A stretch of 64,000 nucleotides of DNA from the NCBI RefSeq assembly GCF_003437035.1, contig NZ_QSRL01000004.1, positions 62,001 through 126,000 on the forward strand, read 5' to 3'. Shown in pieces: positions 57,410 to 64,000 of the stretch. Numbering within the stretch: the first letter of the stretch is position 1; every line of letters begins with the position of its first letter. A program made the position numbers and the translations under genes. The DNA comes from Collinsella sp. TF08-11AT (GTDB lineage Bacteria > Actinomycetota > Coriobacteriia > Coriobacteriales > Coriobacteriaceae). The notes below the pieces were generated by a model. It did no database searches. It was given only the letters and a program-made list of their open reading frames with translations, and was not told where the DNA came from.

Positions 57410-60127
57410 TTACTTCTTCTTTTTGCTCGGCATCGAGACTTTGAAGCCTTGGGCGGACTTGGTTACGCGGGAGCGCTTGACTCCGGTACTCTTCTTTTTC
57501 TTGGGCTGGGCCTGGGCCACGCCCTCGAGTGCGCGGGCCTCGGCCTCACGAACGGTGCGAGCTTTGCGGCGCTGCGCCATGTCGGCGGCGACGCGCTTGG
57601 CAAAACGCTCCGCCGTCGAACCCGTCGAGCTCACCTTGCCGCCACCGCGACCCAAGCGGACGCGCACACCGCGGCCAAAACCAGTTGCGGCATGACGACG
57701 ACGCGGCTTGAGCGAATCCATCATCGTGGCGAGCTTAAAGAACACCGAGCAGGTGATGACCACGATGACAGCCAAGATAACCATCTGGCCCATCGACAGG
57801 TTGGCAATAGACAGCAGCTCTGGGAATCCGATAACGCCCACCAGGATGCCGGCGACTACAAACACATAGAGCACCACACGTAAGGGCGTGAGAGGCTGCG
57901 AGATGCGCCAGATCAGGCTGACGCTCGCCGCGCACGACGTAAGCAGGCACATCGTAGACAGCGTAAGCTGGCTAAAGCCAAACACGCGCGCCACAAAGAT
58001 ATCGAGCGCCGCAGCCAAAATGACCGCAATCGACGCCGGCAGTGCCCGCTTGAGCACGTTCGTCAGGAACGACCCCTTCACGCGAGCATTGTTGGGCTCC
58101 AAGCCCAACACAAAGCCCGGCGCGCCGATGCAGAAGAAGTTGATGAGCGTCATCTGGATGGGCTCGAAGGGGTACGGCGGCAGCGCGATGCACAGCGCCG
58201 CCAGGCCCATCGAGAACAGCGTCTTGGTCAGGAACAGCGAGGCCGAACGCTGCAGGTTGTTGATGGAGCGACGGCCCTCGGCCACCACGGCGGGCATCGA
58301 GGCAAAGTCGTTGTCAACGAGTACGATCTCGGCCACGTTGCGCGCGGCATCGGAGCCGGCTGCCATGGCCACGGAGCAGTCGGCCTCCTTGAGCGCCAGC
58401 ACGTCGTTGACGCCGTCGCCCGTCATGGCCACGGTGTGCTCGCGGCGCTTGAGCGCTTGCACGAGCTCGCGCTTCTGCTGCGGGGTCACACGACCAAAGA
58501 CATGGTAGCGGTCCACTGCGGCATCGAGCTTGGCCGGCGTATCGAGCGTCGTGGCGTCCACATAAGCGTCCGCCCCCGGCACGCCCACCACACGCGCGAT
58601 CGACGACACCGTACGCGGGTCGTCTCCACTGATCACATTGAGGGTCACGCCCTGCTCGTTAAAGTAGCCGATGGTCTCGGCCGCCGAGGTACGGATCTCG
58701 TCGCGTATGGTCACAAAGCCCACGGGCTCGGCCTCGCCCACCATATCGCCATCGGGCGTAAAGCCGTCAACGCGCGCCACCACGAGCACGCGGCAGGTAT
58801 CGGCAAGCTCGGCGACACGGTTCTCGACCTGGGCAAACGCACGATCAGAGAGCACAAACTGCGCCGCACCCATCACATATGAGCCCTGTGCAAACGACGC
58901 GCCGCTCCACTTTTTGGAAGACGAGAACGGAATGACCGACAGCGGCTCGGACACCTCGACCGGACGGTCGGCGTAATAGTTGAGCAGCGCCTGACAGGTC
59001 TCGTTGGCATCGGCCGAGGTCGCACGTGCGACGTTAGCCAGCGCAAAATCGAGCACCGTGGTATCGACGGGAACGGCGGCGTCGCCCTCCCCCGCACCCA
59101 TACCCTCGACCGGCAGCGGATAGGTACCCTCGACCTCCATGCGGCCCGACGTGATGGTGCCCGTCTTGTCCAGGCACAGCACGTCGACGCGCGCGAGCGT
59201 CTCAATGCAGTAGAGCTGCTGCGCGAGTACCTTGCGGCGGGCCAGGCGCACCGTGGCGATGGCGAGCACCGACGAGGTCAGCAGCACCAGGCCTTGCGGG
59301 ATCATGCCCAGCAGGGCGCCCACCGTGGACAGCAGCGCCGACGAAGGCACATGACCAGCCAACAGCTCGGAGAAGCACCACGAAAGCGCGCTATTGCCTG
59401 GGGTTCCCGCGGCATCCCACAGCTCGCTCACGCTCGAGGCAAACAACGCCAAACCGAGCGGGATCATGATGATGCTCGCAAAGCGCACGATGGCGTTAAG
59501 CGCGTTCATGATCTCGGAATTGACCTTTTTGACGTACTTGGCCTCGTTATTAATTTTGGCCACGTAGTTGTCGGCGCCGACATGGATCACGCGGGCGCGC
59601 AGCAGACCCGAGTCGATAAAGCTGCCGCTCATGAGCTCGGAACCGGGCTGTTTCTTAATAAGATCGCTCTCGCCCGTCAGCAGGCTCTCGTTCACGAGCG
59701 CCTCGCCCGAAACCACCACGGCGTCAGCGGGGATCTGGTCGCCGCGCCCCAGGCGGATGATGTCGTCGAGCACGATCTGGTCCAGGTCGAGCTCCACCTC
59801 GGAGCCGTCGCGCACCGCGATGGCCTTCTTGGAGGTCAGCAGCGTGAGCTTATCGACCATCTTCTTGGAACGCATGGACTGAATGACGCCAATAGCGGTA
59901 TTGAGGAACACCACGAACAGGAACGTCAGATTCTTAAACGAACCGGTCAAAATGACCAGGAACGCAAAGATCACGTTGATCAAATTGAACAGCGTGCAGA
60001 GGTTCTCGATGATGAGCTCTTTGACCGACTTGGTCTTGAGCTCCATGTTGCGGTTGATCTTACCGGCGGCGATGCGCTCCTCGACCTCGGCGGTCGAGAG
60101 TCCGCGCTCGATATCCGTTGCTGCCAT
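57410..60127 (-). CDS. Cation-translocating P-type ATPase
   Basis: A roughly 905-residue HAD-type pump. It has the actuator loop TGES (151-154), the phosphorylation site DKTGT (D320), MTGDGVNDVLALKEAD as hinge motif and about ten membrane helices. The M4 motif reads MIPQGL, with Gln where calcium pumps have Glu. There is no N-terminal heavy-metal domain and no CPC motif. It resembles the CtpE-like branch, whose M. tuberculosis member moves calcium; the ion here is not certain. The last 100 residues form a very basic cytosolic tail (many K/R, ending SMPSKKKK). ATG 60127 chosen; GTG/ATG slightly upstream possible. Confidence 0.9.
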   Translation of the reverse strand: MAATDIERGLSTAEVEERIAAGKINRNMELKTKSVKELIIENLCTLFNLINVIFAFLVILTGSFKNLTFLFVVFLNTAIGVIQSMRSKKMVDKLTLLTSKKAIAVRDGSEVELDLDQIVLDDIIRLGRGDQIPADAVVVSGEALVNESLLTGESDLIKKQPGSELMSGSFIDSGLLRARVIHVGADNYVAKINNEAKYVKKVNSEIMNALNAIVRFASIIMIPLGLALFASSVSELWDAAGTPGNSALSWCFSELLAGHVPSSALLSTVGALLGMIPQGLVLLTSSVLAIATVRLARRKVLAQQLYCIETLARVDVLCLDKTGTITSGRMEVEGTYPLPVEGMGAGEGDAAVPVDTTVLDFALANVARATSADANETCQALLNYYADRPVEVSEPLSVIPFSSSKKWSGASFAQGSYVMGAAQFVLSDRAFAQVENRVAELADTCRVLVVARVDGFTPDGDMVGEAEPVGFVTIRDEIRTSAAETIGYFNEQGVTLNVISGDDPRTVSSIARVVGVPGADAYVDATTLDTPAKLDAAVDRYHVFGRVTPQQKRELVQALKRREHTVAMTGDGVNDVLALKEADCSVAMAAGSDAARNVAEIVLVDNDFASMPAVVAEGRRSINNLQRSASLFLTKTLFSMGLAALCIALPPYPFEPIQMTLINFFCIGAPGFVLGLEPNNARVKGSFLTNVLKRALPASIAVILAAALDIFVARVFGFSQLTLSTMCLLTSCAASVSLIWRISQPLTPLRVVLYVFVVAGILVGVIGFPELLSIANLSMGQMVILAVIVVITCSVFFKLATMMDSLKPRRRHAATGFGRGVRVRLGRGGGKVSSTGSTAERFAKRVAADMAQRRKARTVREAEARALEGVAQAQPKKKKSTGVKRSRVTKSAQGFKVSMPSKKKK

Positions 60128-60157
60128 ACCACGTCCCATCACGTCGCGTCGGTATAA

Positions 60158-60192
60158 GAAAAACCGCCCGGACCATGCGAGGTTCGGACGGT
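60158..60192 (-). terminator. Intrinsic terminator after tRNA-Arg
   Basis: ACCGTCCG-A-ACC pairs with GGT-C-CGGGCGGT around TCGCAT, followed by TTTTTC on the minus strand, 12 bp past the CCA end. Confidence 0.85.
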
Positions 60193-60203
60193 CTCACGTT
60201 CGA

Positions 60204-60280
60204 TGGTGCCCCATGTTGGATTCGAACCAACGGCCTTCTGCTCCGGAGGCAGACGCTCTAATCCCCTGAGCTAATAGGGC
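60204..60280 (-). tRNA. tRNA-Arg (anticodon CCG)
   Basis: A 77-base cloverleaf with encoded CCA. Acceptor GCCCTAT/ATGGGGC (one T-G pair), D arm GCTC/GAGC, anticodon stem TCTGC/GCAGA with loop CTCCGGA giving anticodon CCG (reads CGG), and T arm GTTGG-TTCGAAT-CCAAC. It has its own promoter and terminator. Confidence 0.95.
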
Positions 60281-60291
60281 CAACGTTTGGC

Positions 60292-60321
60292 ATTATACCC
60301 AAGTGCACCACGGGCTATCAA
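60292..60321 (-). promoter_or_regulatory. tRNA-Arg promoter
   Basis: TTGATA and a perfect TATAAT are separated by 18 bp on the minus strand, ending 12 bp before the mature tRNA. Confidence 0.85.
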
Positions 60322-60426
60322 AATAAAAGAAAAAGCTTTGCAATTCCGAGGAAGACGCGGCTCAACGGCCCACTTTAGAAGGCAAAAGCGAGTCAGATAG
60401 TATAAACTCTCATGCACCATATGTAC

Positions 60427-60451
60427 ACGGCTCGCAATGCGGGCCGTTTTT
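60427..60451 (+). terminator. Intrinsic terminator in the aroF leader (candidate attenuator)
   Basis: ACGGCTCGC-AAT-GCGGGCCGT is a continuous 9-bp stem with one G-U pair, followed by TTTTTG. It lies 34 bp upstream of the aroF start and just downstream of a -10-like TATAAA at 60401. As no plus-strand gene ends here, transcription control of aroF is likely. Confidence 0.65.
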
Positions 60452-60484
60452 GCAAGGGTTATCCATCGAGGTGAGAGGCACACC

Positions 60485-61510
60485 ATGATTGCAATTTTAA
60501 AAGAGAGCGCCAGCGACGAGGCCGTCAGCCATATCGTCAGCTGGATTGAGAAAAAGGGCCTGAAGACCGATGTCTCGCGCGGCGAGAATGAGACGATCAT
60601 CGGCCTGGTGGGCGATACGACCAAGATCGACCCGTTCCTGCTCGAGTCCATGGATGTCGTCGAGCGCGTGCAGCGCGTCTCCGAGCCGTTCAAGCGCGCC
60701 AACCGCAAGTTCCACCCCGAGGACTCCGTCATCGACTGCGGCCACGGCGTCAAGATCGGCGGCGACCAGTTCCAGGTCATCGCCGGCCCGTGCTCCGTCG
60801 AGGGCGAGAACCTCATCCGCATCGCCCGCCGCGTGAAGGCAGCCGGCGCCACGATGCTGCGCGGCGGCGCCTACAAGCCCCGCACTTCCCCGTACGCCTA
60901 CCAGGGCATGGGCCCCGCCGGTCTGGACCTGCTGTGCGAGGCATCCGCCGAGCTCGACATGCCGATCGTCACCGAGATCATGGACCCGCGCGACGTGCAG
61001 GTCTTCCTCGACAAGAAGATTGACGTCATGCAGATCGGCGCCCGCAACGCCCAGAATTTCCCCCTGCTCAAGGAGGTCGGCAAGACGCAGACCCCGGTTC
61101 TGCTCAAGCGCGGCATGTCCGGCACCGTCGACGAGCTGCTCATGGCTGCCGAGTACATCATGAGCGAGGGCAACGACAACGTCATCCTGTGTGAGCGCGG
61201 TATCCGCACCTTCGAGACCCGCACCCGCAACACCTTCGACCTCAACGCCGTGCCGGTGCTCCACCACCTGTCGCACCTGCCCGTCGTTGCCGACCCCAGC
61301 CACGCCACCGGCTACACCCGCTACGTTGAGCCTATGGCGCTCGCGGCGACCGCCTGCGGCGCCAACGGTCTGGAGATCGAGGTCCACGACGACCCGAGCC
61401 ATGCTTGGTCCGACGGCGCTCAGGCCCTCACCCCCGACCAGTTCGACGACACCATGCGCCGCATCCGCGCCATCCGCGAGGTCGTCTGCCAAGAGACCGT
61501 TCAGGAGTAG
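60485..61510 (+). CDS. aroF: 3-deoxy-7-phosphoheptulonate synthase (DAHP synthase)
   Basis: First step of the shikimate pathway: PEP plus erythrose-4-phosphate. The 341-residue type I-beta protein has an N-terminal ferredoxin-like regulatory domain (1-70), then a TIM barrel with VIAGPCSVEGENL, RGGAYKPRTSPYAYQG and PVVADPSHATGYTRYV. The ATG at 60485 starts the family sequence MIAILKESAS; an upstream extension has no similarity. tyrA follows three bases after the stop codon, with its SD overlapping the aroF end. Confidence 0.97.
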   Translation: MIAILKESASDEAVSHIVSWIEKKGLKTDVSRGENETIIGLVGDTTKIDPFLLESMDVVERVQRVSEPFKRANRKFHPEDSVIDCGHGVKIGGDQFQVIAGPCSVEGENLIRIARRVKAAGATMLRGGAYKPRTSPYAYQGMGPAGLDLLCEASAELDMPIVTEIMDPRDVQVFLDKKIDVMQIGARNAQNFPLLKEVGKTQTPVLLKRGMSGTVDELLMAAEYIMSEGNDNVILCERGIRTFETRTRNTFDLNAVPVLHHLSHLPVVADPSHATGYTRYVEPMALAATACGANGLEIEVHDDPSHAWSDGAQALTPDQFDDTMRRIRAIREVVCQETVQE

Positions 61511-61513
61511 CCC

Positions 61514-62428
61514 ATGGGCACGGTGAGAAACGCACGCGTTAACCAGGGTGGCCCCAAGTGCGCCGGCATCGTGGGCCTGGGCCTCATCGGCGGCAGTTTT
61601 GCCCGCGGCTATGCGCAGGCGGGCGTCCGTGTGCTGGCCTGGGACCCCGATGACGACGTCATGACGGCCGCCAGCATGGGCACCGTTGCCGGCGAGCTCA
61701 ACGACGAGACGCTCGGCGAATGCGACATCATCGTCCTGGCATGCTACCCCGAGGCCTGCATCGAGTGGCTCGAGGCGCACGCCCAGGCACTCGCCGACGC
61801 CACCGACACCGAGGCCATCATGGGCCCCGTGGTGATCGACACCGTAGGCGTCAAGGGCATCGTGTGCGAGCGCGCCTTTGAGCTTGCCCGCGAGCACGGT
61901 TTTTACTTTGTGGGCGCGCACCCCATGGCGGGCACGCAGTTCTCGGGCTACGCGCATTCCCGCGCCGACCTGTTCCAGGACGCACCGCTCGTGCTTGTAC
62001 CGCCCGCAGTGGACGACGCACTCAAGCTGGAGCTTTTGGGCCAGGTGCGCGAGATGGTACGTCCCCTGGGCTTTGGCAAGTTCAGCGTAACGAGCGCCGC
62101 CGAGCACGACCGCGTCATCGCCTTTACGAGCCAGCTCGCGCACGTCGTCTCCAACGCCTATGTTAAGAGCCCGACCGCTCAGGTCCACCACGGCTTTTCG
62201 GCCGGCAGCTACCGCGACCTCACCCGCGTGGCACACCTCAATCCTCAGATGTGGTCCGAGCTCATGATCGACGACGCCGATGCGCTCGCCTTCGAGATCG
62301 ACCATCTGATCGAATCGCTTGGCGCCTACAGCCGTGCGCTCAAGGACCGCGACCAGCGCTATCTGGAGAATCTCCTTGCCGAGGGCGACCGCATTAAGCG
62401 CGCACTCGACGACGAGGCCTCCCACTAG
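61514..62428 (+). CDS. tyrA: Prephenate dehydrogenase
   Basis: NAD-dependent oxidative decarboxylation of prephenate toward tyrosine. The 304-residue protein has the Rossmann loop GLGLIGGS (21-28), GAHPMAGTQFSGYAHS and an all-helical C-terminal dimer domain containing HVVSNAYVKSP and GSYRDLTRVAHLNPQMW. No ACT domain is present, so tyrosine feedback may act on DAHP synthase instead. ATG follows CAGGAGTAGCCC. Confidence 0.96.
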   Translation: MGTVRNARVNQGGPKCAGIVGLGLIGGSFARGYAQAGVRVLAWDPDDDVMTAASMGTVAGELNDETLGECDIIVLACYPEACIEWLEAHAQALADATDTEAIMGPVVIDTVGVKGIVCERAFELAREHGFYFVGAHPMAGTQFSGYAHSRADLFQDAPLVLVPPAVDDALKLELLGQVREMVRPLGFGKFSVTSAAEHDRVIAFTSQLAHVVSNAYVKSPTAQVHHGFSAGSYRDLTRVAHLNPQMWSELMIDDADALAFEIDHLIESLGAYSRALKDRDQRYLENLLAEGDRIKRALDDEASH

Positions 62429-62464
62429 ACAACCCATCACGCCAGGTCGAAAGGACCGAAGCTT

Positions 62465-63571
62465 ATGGCGATTACCATCGATATCGACACTGCACGCCCC
62501 TACCAGGTGCATGTTGGCACGTTTTTGCTGGAGCAGGCGGGACCGCTCGTGCGTGCCACTGCCGGCGGCACCAAGGCCGTCATCGTGACGGACACCAACG
62601 TGGGCCCGCTCTACCAGATGCCCGTTAAGCAGAGCCTGGAGGCGTCAGGCTACGAGGTGAGCATCTGCACCTTCGAGGCCGGCGAGGCCCATAAGCGCGC
62701 CGAAACCTATGTTGCCATTTTGGAGTTTGTGGCCGAGCACGAGCTTTCGCGCTCCGACGTGATCGTGGCACTCGGCGGCGGCGTCGTGGGCGACGTGGCG
62801 GGCTTTGTGGCCGCCACCTACATGCGCGGCTGCAAGTTTGTGCAGATCCCCACGAGCCTGCTCGCCATGGTGGATTCGTCGGTGGGCGGCAAGACCGCCA
62901 TAGACCTGGCTGCCGGCAAGAACCTGGCCGGCGCCTTTTGGCAGCCGAGCGTGGTTATTGCCGACGTGGGGTGCCTGGCCACCCTCACGCCCGAGCAGTT
63001 CGCCGACGGCTGCGGCGAGGTCGTCAAGCACGCCGTAATCGCCGACCCGGAGCTTTTCGCCGAGCTGGAGAAGACCCCGCTCACGCTGGAGCTGCTCAAC
63101 CAGGACGTGGCTCGCGTGGCGCTTATCATTGCCCGCAATATCGACATCAAGCGCGCCGTGGTCGTCGCCGACGAGCGCGAAACCAACCAGCGCAAGCTCC
63201 TCAATTTTGGACACAGCGCCGGGCACGCCGTCGAGGCCTGCGAGCACTTTGAGCTCGGACACGGCAACTGCGTTTCAATCGGCATGGGCATCATCACGCG
63301 CGCCGCGGCCCTGCACGGCATTTGCGATGCTGCACTGCCCGATCGTATTGAGGAACTCTGCGCCCGCCATGGCCTCAAGACCCGCTGCGACCTAGATGCC
63401 GATACCGTCTTTGCCGAGGCGCTCCACGACAAGAAGCGCGCGGGTGACACCATCGATCTAGTGATTCCGCACGGCATTGGCCGCTGCAGCATCGACCGCA
63501 CACCGCTTTCCACTTTCCACGAACTCATTGCCGAGGGCCTCGGCCAGAAGGGAGACGCATCCGCATGCTAG
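62465..63571 (+). CDS. aroB: 3-dehydroquinate synthase
   Basis: Second shikimate step, NAD- and zinc-dependent cyclisation of DAHP. The 368-residue protein has ALGGGVVGDVAGFVAATYMRG-type NAD motif (quoted LGGGVVGDVAGFVA), PTSLLAMVDSSVGGKTAIDL, and zinc-ligand histidines in LNFGHSAGHAVEA and further on. ATG with GAAAGGA upstream. It overlaps the start of aroA by 7 bp. Confidence 0.98.
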   Translation: MAITIDIDTARPYQVHVGTFLLEQAGPLVRATAGGTKAVIVTDTNVGPLYQMPVKQSLEASGYEVSICTFEAGEAHKRAETYVAILEFVAEHELSRSDVIVALGGGVVGDVAGFVAATYMRGCKFVQIPTSLLAMVDSSVGGKTAIDLAAGKNLAGAFWQPSVVIADVGCLATLTPEQFADGCGEVVKHAVIADPELFAELEKTPLTLELLNQDVARVALIIARNIDIKRAVVVADERETNQRKLLNFGHSAGHAVEACEHFELGHGNCVSIGMGIITRAAALHGICDAALPDRIEELCARHGLKTRCDLDADTVFAEALHDKKRAGDTIDLVIPHGIGRCSIDRTPLSTFHELIAEGLGQKGDASAC

Positions 63572-64000
63572 CCCGCATCACCCCGTCCCCGCTCAAGGGC
63601 ACCGTTCCCGCCATCGCGTCCAAGTCGATGGCGCATCGCCTGATCATCTGCGCTGCGCTTGCCAACGGCGAGACACACGTCACCTGCAACACCACCTGCG
63701 CCGACATCGAGGCTACGGTGCGCTGCCTTACGGCCCTGGGTGCTCGCATCGAGACCGTCGAGGACGGCTTCCAGGTCCACCCCACCATGAAGAGTGTTGA
63801 GTTTGGCCTGCTCAAGGCCCTTGCCGGCAGCACGCTTGACTGCGGTGAAAGTGGATCCACGCTCCGCTTTATGTTGCCCGTCGCCTGCGCGCTGGGCGCA
63901 GAAGCAACTTTTGTGGGTCAGGGGCGCTTGGGCGCCCGCCCGCTCTCCCCGCTCTCGGACGAGATCATCGCCGCCGGCTGCGACCTACAGGGTCTGGGCG
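63565..64000 (+). CDS. aroA: 3-phosphoshikimate 1-carboxyvinyltransferase (partial, N-terminal part)
   Basis: EPSP synthase, running off the right edge after about 145 codons. Visible motifs are PSPLKGTVPAIASKSMAHRL (catalytic Lys region), LDCGESGSTLRFMLPVA and FVGQGRLGARPL. The ATG at 63565-63567 overlaps the end of aroB. The aroF-tyrA-aroB-aroA order indicates one aromatic biosynthesis operon continuing to the right. Confidence 0.95.
   Translation, partial: MLARITPSPLKGTVPAIASKSMAHRLIICAALANGETHVTCNTTCADIEATVRCLTALGARIETVEDGFQVHPTMKSVEFGLLKALAGSTLDCGESGSTLRFMLPVACALGAEATFVGQGRLGARPLSPLSDEIIAAGCDLQGLG

Overview
The window is a GC-rich bacterial chromosome segment, almost fully coding and dominated by housekeeping genes. 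Gene content and order suggest a Coriobacteriia gut actinobacterion, most likely Collinsella; this rests on recognised protein families, not on a database search. Supporting features are ppdK beside its regulator ppsR, a bifunctional adhE, a DUF697-type membrane protein, TTG/GTG starts with strong Shine-Dalgarno (SD) sites, and LAXTG-type cell-wall sorting.

Layout. 1-3250: pyrimidine genes pyrR-pyrB-pyrC, then pyrK cut by the window edge, all on the minus strand behind a leader that folds like a PyrR attenuator. 3345-3834: rpmB (L28). 3868-8432: accessory island with a decayed IS3-family element lying just past the stop codon of a 1021-residue cell-wall-anchored surface protein. That gene has a run of 14 G early in its reading frame. 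8433-11934: adhE and a small APH-like kinase. 12111-38854: a long minus-strand series: rpsP-khpA-rimM-trmD-lepB, glyQS, ppsR-ppdK, rplS, rnhB-yraN-comM-dprA-trmFO-xerC, rpsB-tsf, pyrH-frr-uppS-cdsA-dxr-rseP-ispG-proS. 39056-40309: dinB. 40408-44409: rplU-rpmA-obgE-nadD-yqeK-rsfS. 44477-48102: a radical-SAM/DUF2344 pair and a DUF697-like protein. 48121-54082: the rod-shape cluster mreB-mreC-mreD-pbp2-rodA. 54198-60280: TPR membrane protein, cyclophilin, zinc-ribbon membrane protein, P-type ATPase and tRNA-Arg(CCG). 60485-64000: aromatic amino-acid genes aroF-tyrA-aroB-aroA, the last cut by the window edge.

Most genes serve translation, envelope building (undecaprenyl and isoprenoid precursors, CDP-diacylglycerol, elongasome), RNA modification, natural-competence-type DNA handling, and pyrimidine or aromatic biosynthesis. 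The most unusual locus is the surface-protein island. A homopolymer tract sits just after the signal peptide, stop codons follow quickly in both shifted frames, two near-identical 246-bp repeats lie near the 3' end, and an insertion-sequence hairpin may act as its terminator. Other points of note are an apparent ATA start codon for xerC, a winged-helix-like insert in the site-2 protease, helically phased repeats upstream of ppdK, and leader hairpins before pyrR and aroF.
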